Assembly (NCBI GenBank): GCA_018268035.1
Contig: JAFDXI010000119.1
Location: forward strand, 62,001 to 126,000
Direction of reading: 5' to 3'
From: Bacteroidota bacterium
GTDB taxonomy: Bacteria > Bacteroidota > Bacteroidia > Chitinophagales > Chitinophagaceae
DNA: 64,000 nt
The number at the start of each line of letters is the position of its first letter. Position 1 is the stretch's first letter. The position numbers were made by a program, and so were the translations under genes. The notes beneath the pieces were generated by a model. That model was not told the origin of the DNA. It made no database searches and saw only the letters and a program-made list of their open reading frames with translations. Positions 55,166-64,000 of this stretch are shown piece after piece.

Positions 55166-58132
55166 ATGCGCCATAACATCAATAATCATAGTTGGCTACT
55201 TCAGTTACAGGAATATAGAAGTAAAATAAAAATTGTTTTATTGACTTTTATTTTTATAACGCCTGTTTTTATCAGCTCTGGACAGGAGTATAACTATTTC
55301 CATTATGATTTAAAAGATGGCATTAGTGGGATCAATATTTATACGATTGTGCAGGATAAAGACGGCTTTTTATGGATTGGCACTGAGACAGGTTTAAGCA
55401 GGTTTGATGGCTCTCAATTCAGGAATTATACTGCCGCAGATGGACTGAATGACAAAGCTATCATACGGTTATTTGTGGATTCAAAAAACAGAGTTTGGAT
55501 TTTTCCTTTTAATAAAACTGTTTATTATTATTACCAGGGCAAAATTCATAATACGGAAAATGATTCTCTTCTTCGTGAATTTAATTTCCAGAATGAAATA
55601 TTTACTGCATGTGAAGACAAGGATGCGAATATTTTTTTCGTTGGGTCAACCAGGTTATTTGTTTTATCCAGGGATGGCCACATGCAGGAATTCAATGCCA
55701 TTGATGACAATGATAAGTTTACTGATGCGGGGATTAATGCCAAAGGATATTGTACAATTTTAGCTACATCTTATCACGGACTAAAAAACAGAAATATTTT
55801 CTTTTACGAGTTTAAAAATTCAAAATTTCATTTTATTAATAAAATCAATGCAAATTATAGCACCAGAAATTCTCTGGAGATAAACCCTTATTATACAATT
55901 AATAAAAACAATGATTCATTCCATATTCTTGTTGCAAAAAACAAAGAACAATATGTTTTAAAGGCACGGGAGGACTTTCTTAATATTTCCTTTTTGAATA
56001 GTGAATTTTTTGCAATGACAACCGCCTCTAAAACCCTGCTTTTTGATGTTGGACAAAAAAAGTTTATAGATAGTTTTCTTAATAACATTACTGTAAATGC
56101 CTGTTTTATTGATAATGAAAAAAACCTCTGGTTTGGAACAGTTTCAAATGGTTTGTATAGGTTAAATTCGAACAGGTCAATTAAATATAAGTTGATAGAT
56201 AACCTGAATGAATTATATGTTCAGTCAATAAATTACTCAAATGGTATTTTATATATCGGTACATCTGAAAATATGGTCTGGCAATTAAACCTTTTGACTA
56301 ATACACTGAAAAAACAGAAAATTGAATATGGTTTTAATGGTATCAGTAAAATATCCTCCATTCAATTCTCAAAATCTAAATCATTGATCTTAGGAACAGA
56401 TAATGGTGTTTACCTGGAAGATCAGAATAAATTTAAAAAGATTACCCCAATTTCTGTAATAAAGAGTTTGTATAATTATGGAGATTCAATAATTGCTGCA
56501 ACAGACCGGAATGTTTTTTGTTTTAGTACTAAAAGTCCTTCTTCTTACAAGGTTATCTGGCTTAACAGGGCTACCTGTGCAGTAAAATATAATAGAAAAT
56601 TTTTTATAGGTACCCTGGCAGGTTTATACACTGTTGACCAAAATAAATCATCATACAGTCTTGCTGAAAAATATGGATTCTTCAAAAATAAAGTGAATGC
56701 GCTTGCGGTTGGAGACAATAATGATTTATGGGTAGCATTAGAAAATTATGGCCTTGTTTGTATAAAAGATGATTCTGTAAAATATATAATGCAGGTAAAA
56801 GATGGTCTGTCCAGTAATATGTGCCGCTGTCTTTATTTAGATAAAAATATTTTATGGGTAGGCTCGGACAAGGGTATCAGCAGGATTGATATTTCTCAAT
56901 ATCCATTTCACATAACCAATTTTACAACTACCGATGGACTCGATTGTGATATCATCAATTGTATTTATGCAAGAGGTGATTCTGTTTTTGCAGGCACGCC
57001 TTTCGGGCTTACTTTTTTTGAAGCTGATAAAATAGAAAGTAAGTCAATCTGTGCATTAAAACTCACTGATATAAAATCAGATGAACAGGATTGGTATGAT
57101 AGTACTGGTAAAATAAAATTGAAGAGCAATGATAATTTTTTACGCTTTGAATATGCAGGTATTTCATTTCTGTCTGCCGGAGATATTTCTTATTATTATC
57201 AGCTAAGCGGTTTGGATACTGCATGGATGTCAACCCGCGAAAACTCAATCACATTTGACCGACTGCCTTATGGAAGTTATGTTTTTAAATTATATGCGGT
57301 TAATAGATATGGAGTGAAAAGTAAAACCATCAGCATCTCGTTTACAAAAGAGCCGCATTTCTGGCAAATGTGGTGGGTACGTTTGGTGGGGTTTATAGCA
57401 TTTGGGTTGCTGGTGTGGATGATAATAAATTCGAGTATCAAAAAAGTAAAAAATGCAGCGAATAAAAAAATGTTGCATCAAAGGAAAATTCATGAACTGG
57501 AACAAATGGCTTTTCGTGCACAGATGAATCCGCATTTTATTTTTAACAGCCTCAATTCCGTGCAGCAATATGTTTTTTCTGCTAATGTGGCTGAAGCTAA
57601 TATATTTATTACGAATTTTTCATCTCTCATACGGCAAACTTTATATATTTCAGATAAAAAATTTATTACTATAGATGAAGAAATAAAATACCTGGATTTA
57701 TATTTATCAATTGAACAGTCGAAATACGAAAACATTTTTGATTATGTAATTAATAAAAACGGGGGAGATGAAATTGATGAAATACTGATTCCTCCATTGC
57801 TTTTACAGCCTTATATTGAAAATAGCATCCGTCATGGTGTATTGAATCTGGTGGGTGCCCGTGGTCTGATTGAAATAAGTTTTTCTTTAAAAAACAATCA
57901 ACTTTATTGTGTGGTTAAGGATAATGGAATTGGTCGTAAGGCTTCCTCAGCTTTGAGACAGAAACTTGAACCAGGTCACATATCAAAGGGACTTGAATTG
58001 GCGCAAAACAGAATTAAAAGCCTTAACTCAATTTATAATATCTTTATTAATATTTCTATTGAAGATATTAATGACAATGATCAAAAAGGAACAATTGTAA
58101 CTCTAAAATCCCCTATAAGCTATGGAGAATGA
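55166..58132 (+). CDS. Sensor kinase with two-component-regulator propeller, Y_Y_Y domain and LytS/YpdA-type kinase
   Basis: The 988-residue protein has a signal/membrane segment (about 22-38). Two propeller domains follow, with repeats such as QDKDGFLWIGTETGLSRFDG and later LWVGSDKGISRID. A Y_Y_Y domain precedes the membrane helix (about 733-755). The cytoplasmic part is a His_kinase of the YpdA type, with QMNPHFIFNSLNSVQQ and the phospho-acceptor His790, then LLLQPYIENSIRHG and the G-box VKDNGIGRKAS. The periplasmic propeller senses an unknown ligand. The response regulator overlaps by 11 nt. Confidence 0.93.
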   Translation: MRHNINNHSWLLQLQEYRSKIKIVLLTFIFITPVFISSGQEYNYFHYDLKDGISGINIYTIVQDKDGFLWIGTETGLSRFDGSQFRNYTAADGLNDKAIIRLFVDSKNRVWIFPFNKTVYYYYQGKIHNTENDSLLREFNFQNEIFTACEDKDANIFFVGSTRLFVLSRDGHMQEFNAIDDNDKFTDAGINAKGYCTILATSYHGLKNRNIFFYEFKNSKFHFINKINANYSTRNSLEINPYYTINKNNDSFHILVAKNKEQYVLKAREDFLNISFLNSEFFAMTTASKTLLFDVGQKKFIDSFLNNITVNACFIDNEKNLWFGTVSNGLYRLNSNRSIKYKLIDNLNELYVQSINYSNGILYIGTSENMVWQLNLLTNTLKKQKIEYGFNGISKISSIQFSKSKSLILGTDNGVYLEDQNKFKKITPISVIKSLYNYGDSIIAATDRNVFCFSTKSPSSYKVIWLNRATCAVKYNRKFFIGTLAGLYTVDQNKSSYSLAEKYGFFKNKVNALAVGDNNDLWVALENYGLVCIKDDSVKYIMQVKDGLSSNMCRCLYLDKNILWVGSDKGISRIDISQYPFHITNFTTTDGLDCDIINCIYARGDSVFAGTPFGLTFFEADKIESKSICALKLTDIKSDEQDWYDSTGKIKLKSNDNFLRFEYAGISFLSAGDISYYYQLSGLDTAWMSTRENSITFDRLPYGSYVFKLYAVNRYGVKSKTISISFTKEPHFWQMWWVRLVGFIAFGLLVWMIINSSIKKVKNAANKKMLHQRKIHELEQMAFRAQMNPHFIFNSLNSVQQYVFSANVAEANIFITNFSSLIRQTLYISDKKFITIDEEIKYLDLYLSIEQSKYENIFDYVINKNGGDEIDEILIPPLLLQPYIENSIRHGVLNLVGARGLIEISFSLKNNQLYCVVKDNGIGRKASSALRQKLEPGHISKGLELAQNRIKSLNSIYNIFINISIEDINDNDQKGTIVTLKSPISYGE

Positions 58133-58883
58133 AAACGTATTGAATGTTGTAATTGTTGAAGATGAACCTAAAAATGTTACTCTCCTGAAAAAGATGCTGA
58201 ATATGTATTGCCCACAGGTAAATGTAAGTGGTGATGCAAATTCAGTTGAAGGGGCAGTAAAGAAAATACAAGCATGTAAGCCTGATCTTGTATTGCTCGA
58301 TATTGAAGTGAGTGGTGGTAATGCTTTTCATATTCTTGACCTTTTACAGCCTATATGTTTTGATGTTGTTTTTATCACTGCTTATGACAATTATATGTTG
58401 CAGGCAATAAAATATTCGGCACTTGATTATTTGTTCAAGCCTGTCAATATTCAGGAGTTGATTGCTGCCATACATAAATCAAGTAACAAACTCATCAAAC
58501 AAAAAACATTTAAACAAGTGCAGGTGCTGCTTCAAAATATTTCAAAACCAAAAGCATTATCTTCACTGGCATTGCCCAATGCAACTGGCCTGCAGTTTAT
58601 AACTATTCAAAACATTGTAAAATGTGAAGCAATGGGTAGTTATACTAATATTTTTACATCTGATGGAAAATCTGTAATTGCATCCAGAACACTCAAAGAA
58701 TTTGAAGAAATATTACCCCATGAAAATTTCTTCAGGACACATCACTCTTTTATTATCAACCTGAATTTTATTGCCAGATATCATAAAGGTAATGGAGGTT
58801 ATATTGAAATGATAGATAATTCACAGGTTCCATTAGCAGCACGAAGAAAAAATGATTTTATCAAACTTTTTACTACTGCCTGA
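58122..58883 (+). CDS. LytTR-type response regulator
   Basis: The 253-residue protein has a receiver domain (VVIVEDEPKN, phosphoacceptor Asp60 in DLVLLDIEV, and DYLFKPVN). A LytTR DNA-binding domain is at about residues 150-250 (FITIQNIVKCEAMGSYTNIF, FFRTHHSFIINLNFI). It overlaps the kinase gene, so the pair forms a unit. The pair follows the glycan locus but no direct link is proven. A strong terminator follows at 59049-59079. Confidence 0.95.
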   Translation: MENENVLNVVIVEDEPKNVTLLKKMLNMYCPQVNVSGDANSVEGAVKKIQACKPDLVLLDIEVSGGNAFHILDLLQPICFDVVFITAYDNYMLQAIKYSALDYLFKPVNIQELIAAIHKSSNKLIKQKTFKQVQVLLQNISKPKALSSLALPNATGLQFITIQNIVKCEAMGSYTNIFTSDGKSVIASRTLKEFEEILPHENFFRTHHSFIINLNFIARYHKGNGGYIEMIDNSQVPLAARRKNDFIKLFTTA

Positions 58884-59048
58884 AGTTACAGTTATTGGTT
58901 TATTATTACAGTTATTAAAATATGTTATTCATTTGTTAACGAAACTGTATTAGTATCAGAATTTAGTTGAATATTTGGTTAACCTTTTTTCAGAGCTAAA
59001 CCCTGCCTGTAAGTTGATTGTAAGCTTCCAGGTTGAAAGCCCAAAAAT

Positions 59049-59079
59049 AAAAAAGCTGCTCTCCGAGAGCAGCTTTTTT
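59049..59079. terminator. Strong bidirectional Rho-independent terminator
   Basis: AAAAAAGCTGCTC and its exact complement GAGCAGCTTTTTT surround a 5-nt loop, giving a 13-bp stem with poly-A and poly-T flanks. It lies between the convergent response regulator and inositol monophosphatase genes and can serve both. Confidence 0.85.
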
Positions 59080-59135
59080 AAGTATTACTCAAAACTGTTT
59101 TTTATTTCAATAATAACGCTGATTAAAATTTACAT

Positions 59136-59924
59136 TCATCCTGCATCTGGCACTTCAGCACCCAGCATCACTGATAATAGCTGGTCATGAATTAATCCAT
59201 TTGTAGCTATAATTCCAGGCTGATAGGGGTTATAATATTTTCCTTTTGTATCGGTTACTTTCCCGCCAGCTTCTTCCACTATCAGGAACCCGGCAGCGCT
59301 ATCCCATGCGCTTAACTTGTGTTCAAAAAAGCCATCAAAACGACCGGCAGCCACCCAGCATAAATCAATTGCCGCACTACCCAGTCGTCTGACGGGAACC
59401 CCTTTGCGAATAAACTTACTGAACACTTCCAAAGGCCCGTTGGGTGTATCAAGATAAGTATATGGAAATCCTGTTACCAGGCAGCTTTTGATTACATGTG
59501 TTGTATTGCTGACAAAAATTTTTTGCCCATTTAGTGTAGCACCTTCTCCGCGTTGTGCAAAGAATAGTTCGTTCAGAAAAGGATTAAATACAGCGCCCAT
59601 TTCCATTTTGCCATCCACCTCAAGACCAATACTTACACAGCAAATTGGAATATGATTGGCATAATTGACAGTGCCATCAATAGGATCAATAATCCATTTA
59701 TATTTTGATTCCTGAACAATTTCACCAGCTTCTTCACTCAATATGTAATGATCCGGAAAATTTTTACGGATAATTTCAAATATCACTTCTTCGCTTTTGT
59801 GATCTACCTCAGTAACGAGGTTATTGATCCCTTCTTTATTACTGATAGTGAATGACCGTGTAGAATATTCTTTAATGAGTGCAGCGGCAGTTTCCGTTGC
59901 CTGCAGCAATACCTGTTTTAACAT
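59136..59924 (-). CDS. Inositol monophosphatase family protein
   Basis: The ATG at 59924 gives MLKQVLLQATETAAAL; a TTG two codons upstream is an alternative. The metal site is complete: EEAGE, then WIIDPIDGTVNYAN (both Asp of DPxDG), and the C-terminal AWDSAAGFLIVEEAGG. Members hydrolyse myo-inositol monophosphate or related sugar phosphates and PAP. The exact substrate is unknown; the SuhB-like name is not assured. Its neighbours give no operon. Confidence 0.92.
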   Translation of the reverse strand: MLKQVLLQATETAAALIKEYSTRSFTISNKEGINNLVTEVDHKSEEVIFEIIRKNFPDHYILSEEAGEIVQESKYKWIIDPIDGTVNYANHIPICCVSIGLEVDGKMEMGAVFNPFLNELFFAQRGEGATLNGQKIFVSNTTHVIKSCLVTGFPYTYLDTPNGPLEVFSKFIRKGVPVRRLGSAAIDLCWVAAGRFDGFFEHKLSAWDSAAGFLIVEEAGGKVTDTKGKYYNPYQPGIIATNGLIHDQLLSVMLGAEVPDAG

Positions 59925-60126
59925 ACGCAAATATCATGAATCAGATTTAATTCTGAACACTATGACCTTTTCTTGTAAGCAGGTATGGTTTTTCATTTTG
60001 CATTTATAGAAATATTGAGTTTGATTTTGCTTAGAATTTATACGAAAAATGGGATTAAATTCTTTTGTACCATACACATGCATGTTGGCACAAAAAAGGA
60101 TGGCACCTGTTTGATAACAAAAAAGG

Positions 60127-60160
60127 AATAAAACTGCTCATTTAATTGAACAGTTTTATT
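60127..60160 (-). terminator. Terminator of the YXWGXW protein gene
   Basis: AATAAAACTG and CAGTTTTATT form a perfect 10-bp stem with a 14-nt loop. Read on the minus strand it follows the stop at 60169 by 8 nt, and the stem is followed by CCTTTTTT. Confidence 0.7.
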
Positions 60161-60168
60161 TTAATTAC

Positions 60169-60459
60169 TTACCTCCAATAACCACGTCTCCAGTAATATC
60201 CATTTCTATATGGCACCCACCTGCCATTAATCCACACACGATGAGGTCTTGGATACATCCAATAACCATTGTGATAAATATAACGGCCACCACTCCAGTA
60301 CCAATCACCATTCACCCAAACATAACCAGACCCAGGAGATAAAGGACGTTGATAATATGGTTTTGCAGGTCGTTCCGATACAGTATATCTTGAAGTGCTA
60401 CAACTATTAAAAATTATTGCTGATGTTGCAAGGCAAAGAATGACGAGTATCTTTTTCAT
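60169..60459 (-). CDS. YXWGXW repeat-containing lipoprotein
   Basis: The 96-residue product has a lipoprotein signal (lipobox FNSC, Cys20). The body contains tandem aromatic/Gly/Arg repeats: YVWVNGDWYWSGG, YIYHNGYWMYP, RVWINGRWVPY, NGYYWRRGYWR, typical of YXWGXW/BcpO-related proteins. The repeats are basic and aromatic, so the mature protein may bind an acidic polymer or peptidoglycan, but no function is established. A terminator follows directly. Confidence 0.85.
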   Translation of the reverse strand: MKKILVILCLATSAIIFNSCSTSRYTVSERPAKPYYQRPLSPGSGYVWVNGDWYWSGGRYIYHNGYWMYPRPHRVWINGRWVPYRNGYYWRRGYWR

Positions 60460-60578
60460 AACAAACTTTTTTATTCATTCAATCATGCCTTAATGAAGGC
60501 ATTTGTTTTTTTGAACTAAACAGCTTAGCAAAGTTTGTTATAGAAATTACAATTCATTCAATTTGAAAAATTACTTTT

Positions 60579-61445
60579 TTAATACATAACCGGTGTAACG
60601 GTATAGCCTTGTTCTTTGAGCAAATTAATAACGCCATCTGCATTGCCGAGGTGACCTGCACCTACTGCAAAAAATGTAGGTTTTAGTTTTGCCTGTTCAA
60701 TAATTTCAGGTATCCATTTTTTATTTCTGTTTGTTAGCAACATATCTGAATAACCGGACATGTCATCGCCTTCATTGATCATTTTACTTAAACTATCTAA
60801 ATCCTTTTGTTTGTAAACTGATAACATTTTTTGAAAACCTGTTTTTATACTGTCAATATTCAAAACAGATTCTTTCAATTCTTCTGCCTGCACTTTATAT
60901 GGTATTGCATCAAAAATTTTTAGCTGGTCTTCTACTTTTTCAAGCCCTTTTATTTCCATGTTATTAGCTTTTGCCAACTGCATAAATTTTTGTTCCCATG
61001 CTTCAGAACCATCACAACCCAGCAATGATGGATAGATACTTGTTTCAATTAATTCAGGTTTTACATGTAGCATCATCTGCAAAGGTATATTTGTAATTTT
61101 TTGAAAAGCATTTGCAACAGAATCATAAGCAGCTTCTGAATACAACTGTTTTAATGTTGTATCATTTTTCATATTCATCTCCTGCATCGTTTTGGTTAAT
61201 ACAGATGGGTCATCCATATCTAATTCCAGGTATAATTGTTGTGTTGTATAAAATATAGCTCTTAGTTCAGTACTCACTACAATATCATCTTTACACATTA
61301 AATGAATTGTACCGTATAAATAAGATGCTGAATCAATACCAGGGCCTGTTATTTTCCATAACAATGTTTTTGCTGAGCTATTGGATTGTGTGTGTCCATT
61401 GATTGAAAAAAAGAAAGCAGATAAAAAAAGAAAAATATTTTTCAT
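60579..61445 (-). CDS. TraB/GumN family protein
   Basis: A signal peptide (MKNIFLFLSAFFFSINGHTQ) precedes a TraB/GumN domain of 268 residues. The N-terminal GTIHL motif (SYLYGTIHL, about residue 40) and the C-terminal VGAGHLGNADGVINLLKEQGY are the two conserved parts. The family was related to a putative metalloprotease fold in eukaryotic and bacterial members; a function for secreted bacterial forms is not established. No partner gene is evident. Confidence 0.9.
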   Translation of the reverse strand: MKNIFLFLSAFFFSINGHTQSNSSAKTLLWKITGPGIDSASYLYGTIHLMCKDDIVVSTELRAIFYTTQQLYLELDMDDPSVLTKTMQEMNMKNDTTLKQLYSEAAYDSVANAFQKITNIPLQMMLHVKPELIETSIYPSLLGCDGSEAWEQKFMQLAKANNMEIKGLEKVEDQLKIFDAIPYKVQAEELKESVLNIDSIKTGFQKMLSVYKQKDLDSLSKMINEGDDMSGYSDMLLTNRNKKWIPEIIEQAKLKPTFFAVGAGHLGNADGVINLLKEQGYTVTPVMY

Positions 61446-61536
61446 TGACTAAATGTATTTCGATGTTTGACTAATTTTTTGCAAAATACATTGTTTACAA
61501 ACGCTTTTATTTTTAATTTTCAGCATGAATACTGGA

Positions 61537-63999
61537 TCATTTTGATTCTAATTGCATTTGCATCTTTCTCACCCTGTCTTCAAATTTTTCTGATGATAAA
61601 TTATATCTGCTTAGACTATCAACGATAATAGGGAAGGAGAGTGGTGTAAATCGTTTTGGAAATTTTAAAATGATTTCATTATTACAAATACGTTCCAATG
61701 CTGTGCGCAAACGCACTTCTTCCATCTGCTGTTCAAATACTTCATGATAAGCCTGTCTCAATAAAATATTATCAGGGTCATATTCGCTGAAAACTTTAAA
61801 CAGCAATGATGCTGAAGCCTGCAGGTGTTTTGCTTTTTTTGTTTCACCCGGATACCCTGTAAATATTAATCCGCCGATAACAGCAATATCCCTGAATTTT
61901 CTTTGTGCCATTTCAACAGAGTTGACGCTGCGTTGAATGTCTGCAACAAGGTCGCTTGTTGTGAAGAGTTCACGCACGTTTGAATCATCAACAGGAATGG
62001 GTTGGTCACTTAATAATTCAAATCCATAATCATTCATTGAAATTGAAAAAGTGATAGGTGTAATCCGGCTGATGCGGTATGCTAAAATTGAACTCATCGC
62101 TTCATGTATCTGCCTACCTTCAAAAGGATACACCAATAAATGGAAGCCATCATCTGCTTCAATCTGCTCAATCAATAATTCATCACTTAATGGCACATGT
62201 GATAATTCTTCCTGCAGTTTAAATAGTGGTTGTAAAACTTTTAGTTCTAATAAATCAGATGTAAATGCTGTATTAAATGTGCGGCGCAACACCATTCCGA
62301 GGTTGGCAGTAAGGCTCATTCTTCCACCCATCCAACTGGGTATGATTGATTTTTTCTTTTGAGATTTTTTTACATAAGCAGTCATCTCTTTTATCATGAC
62401 TAATTCTAAATTCCTGCCTGCAAAAGTGAAAGCATCGCCGGGTTCCAGCCTGCTGAGAAACCATTCTTCAATCATGCCGATATAACCACCACTCATCATT
62501 TTTATTTTCATCATTGCATCACTCACGATGGTGCCCACCTGCATTCGGTGACGCATGGCAATACGCCTGTTTTTTATTTTGTAAATAACAATGCTGCCAG
62601 GTATTGAAGTATTTACTTCTGCTTCCACTTTTTTATATTCATCATAATTTGTCAACGCCTTTCCACCATCTGTGATTTGTTGCAATAATTCTTCCCATTC
62701 ACCAGTTGTGATATCCCTGTAACAAAACGTGGATTTTATTTCTTCAAAAATTTCATCTGCACAAAATCCTTCACCGATTGCAAGTATGCAGAGGAATTGC
62801 ATCAGCACATCAAAACACAGTAACAAAGGTTGTTTGCTTTCAATAATATTTTGTTGTATTGCATTTCTCAATCCTGCTGCTTCTACTAATTCCAAAGAAT
62901 TTGTTGGTAAGAAATAAACTTTACTTACATCACCCGGTTGATGGCCGCTTCTGCCTGCACGTTGTAAAAATCTTGCAACACCTTTTGGCGAGCCTACTTG
63001 TATGACTGTATCCACCGGCCTGAAATCAACACCTAAATCAAGACTTGCGGTACACACTACAGCTTTTAATTTTTGTGCATGCAATGCTTCTTCCACCCAC
63101 ATCCTGAGTTCATGCTCAATGCTGCCATGGTGCAAAGCAATTGTGCCAGCTAATTGTGGCGCTATGGTTAGTAATGTCTGGTACCAAAGCTCACTCATAC
63201 TCCTTGTATTAATAAATACTAGTGTTGTGTTGCTTTGTTCAATGATTGGAACAATTTTTTCAGCGAGCTTAATTCCCAAATGTCCTGCCCAGGGGTATTT
63301 TTCTATTTCATCAGGAATGATCGGTAACATTTCAATTTGCTTATCCATCTTTGCTTTCACAATTTTACCAAAAGTGTTGTTGGATGAATTTTGCAAATGA
63401 TTTTTAAAATAAATAATATTCCTGTTTTGCAATGGTGATAATAAAACTTCTTTAGCTTCATCGAGGTTGCCAATTGTTGCGCTGATGCCCCAGATGGAAA
63501 GCTGTTGGGGGATTTTATTTTTTGATGGGTTGGCATTTAATATTCTGCTGATAGCCAGTTCAACCTGTACACCTCTTTTACTCCCGAGCAATTCATGCCA
63601 TTCATCAACAGCGATGATGTTTATGTTTTTGAAAAATGCAGGATAGTTTTTTTGTGCAAGCAACAGCATCAAGCTTTCTGGTGTGATGACCAGTACTTCA
63701 GGTAAATTACGGATTTGTTTTTTTCTTTCTACAACATCGGTATCACCATTGCGAATGGCAATTTCCCAATGCATACCGAGTTGTTGCACCACATCCTGCA
63801 TTACACGGGCAATATCTTTTGCTAAAGCACGCAATGGGGTTATCCATAACAACAACAGGCTATTGTTTTTTTTTGTTTGAAAATTTGTAGGGTTGCTATT
63901 AATAAATTGAATAATACTACCTAAAAAAACAGAAAAAGTTTTACCACAACCTGTTGGCGCATTGACTAAACCACTATTCCCATTGATGATGTGTTGCCA
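61537..63999 (-). CDS. Ligase-associated DEXH box helicase, Lhr-like (5' end outside window)
   Basis: The gene is read leftward and its start lies beyond the right edge; the frame is open to 63999 and still carries APTGCGKT (Walker A). The DEWH box and KRGVQ follow (VDEWHELLGSKRGVQ), then ISATIGNL (motif III), CTASLDLGVDF and QRAGRSGHQPGD (motifs V and VI). A C-terminal winged-helix/Lhr-C part follows. About 820 residues are visible, close to the family's full length. The family usually sits with an ATP-dependent DNA ligase, a metallo-nuclease and a phosphoesterase for DNA repair; those would be beyond the window. Confidence 0.92.
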   Translation of the reverse strand, partial: WQHIINGNSGLVNAPTGCGKTFSVFLGSIIQFINSNPTNFQTKKNNSLLLLWITPLRALAKDIARVMQDVVQQLGMHWEIAIRNGDTDVVERKKQIRNLPEVLVITPESLMLLLAQKNYPAFFKNINIIAVDEWHELLGSKRGVQVELAISRILNANPSKNKIPQQLSIWGISATIGNLDEAKEVLLSPLQNRNIIYFKNHLQNSSNNTFGKIVKAKMDKQIEMLPIIPDEIEKYPWAGHLGIKLAEKIVPIIEQSNTTLVFINTRSMSELWYQTLLTIAPQLAGTIALHHGSIEHELRMWVEEALHAQKLKAVVCTASLDLGVDFRPVDTVIQVGSPKGVARFLQRAGRSGHQPGDVSKVYFLPTNSLELVEAAGLRNAIQQNIIESKQPLLLCFDVLMQFLCILAIGEGFCADEIFEEIKSTFCYRDITTGEWEELLQQITDGGKALTNYDEYKKVEAEVNTSIPGSIVIYKIKNRRIAMRHRMQVGTIVSDAMMKIKMMSGGYIGMIEEWFLSRLEPGDAFTFAGRNLELVMIKEMTAYVKKSQKKKSIIPSWMGGRMSLTANLGMVLRRTFNTAFTSDLLELKVLQPLFKLQEELSHVPLSDELLIEQIEADDGFHLLVYPFEGRQIHEAMSSILAYRISRITPITFSISMNDYGFELLSDQPIPVDDSNVRELFTTSDLVADIQRSVNSVEMAQRKFRDIAVIGGLIFTGYPGETKKAKHLQASASLLFKVFSEYDPDNILLRQAYHEVFEQQMEEVRLRTALERICNNEIILKFPKRFTPLSFPIIVDSLSRYNLSSEKFEDRVRKMQMQLESK

Positions 64000-64000
64000 G

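Noticed and set aside
1..64000. tRNA, rRNA, CRISPR arrays, insertion sequences and phage genes
   Set aside because: None was recognised by eye in the intergenic regions or among the translated genes; a covariance-model search would be needed to exclude small RNAs.

Overview
The window is about 64 kb of AT-rich DNA from a member of the Bacteroidota, most likely a Chitinophagaceae-type bacterium. The evidence is a SusC/SusD pair, a very large protein ending in a type IX secretion (gliding-motility, CHU_C type) sorting domain, an HU-CCDC81 protein, several signal peptides ending in AQ, a YpdA-like propeller kinase with a LytTR regulator, and promoter-like sequences matching the Bacteroidota -7 box TAnnTTTG. 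Shine-Dalgarno sequences are not obvious. No rRNA, tRNA, CRISPR array, transposase or phage gene was seen. The genes at both window edges are cut.

Layout. 1-10 kb: the end of a glycoside-hydrolase-like protein, a D-Ala-D-Ala dipeptidase with a GNAT acetyltransferase, an SPFH protein, an ECF sigma factor in a tight operon with GTP cyclohydrolase I and a flavin/NAD reductase, an FAD oxidoreductase, a TMEM175-like channel and a serine hydrolase. 10-15.5 kb: a SusC-SusD-S51 peptidase (cyanophycinase-like) operon, apparently a peptide uptake and degradation module. 15.5-19.2 kb: an 840-bp gene-free stretch with two long inverted repeats, then YihY, a YdeI/DUF1905 protein and an orphan histidine kinase. 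19.2-24.1 kb: the thrABC operon. 24.4-28 kb: a lipase-maturation-factor-like membrane protein behind a perfect FNR-type palindrome, a LOG-family protein and galactokinase. 28-33.5 kb: a coupled operon of giant TPR protein, outer-membrane barrel and membrane-anchored HU-CCDC81 protein. 33.6-40.2 kb: DoxX, a thioesterase, a Uma2 gene interrupted by an in-frame stop, PBP4-type carboxypeptidase, a barrel protein, CinA and a 2-oxo acid dehydrogenase E2. 40.4-44.5 kb: the type IX secreted protein.

44.5-55 kb is a surface-glycan locus. One operon makes a CDP-activated sugar (RfbF, RfbG, an epimerase-like protein, a TylCIII/NovU-like C-methyltransferase and a reductase-like SDR). Separate genes encode the two steps to GDP-rhamnose (Gmd and an Rmd-like reductase). 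There are three glycosyltransferases and an FkbM methyltransferase. A propeller sensor kinase with an overlapping LytTR response regulator follows (55.2-58.9 kb). The window closes with an inositol-monophosphatase-family protein, a YXWGXW lipoprotein, a TraB/GumN protein and a ligase-associated Lhr-like helicase.

The most notable observations are the S51 peptidase in a SusCD operon, the FNR-type box before the LMF-like gene, the probable CDP-C-methyl-deoxyhexose pathway, the nonsense codon in Uma2, the HU-CCDC81/TPR/barrel operon, and the paired hairpins in the gene-free 15.5-16.3 kb region. All functional statements are from reading the translated sequences; no database search was run.
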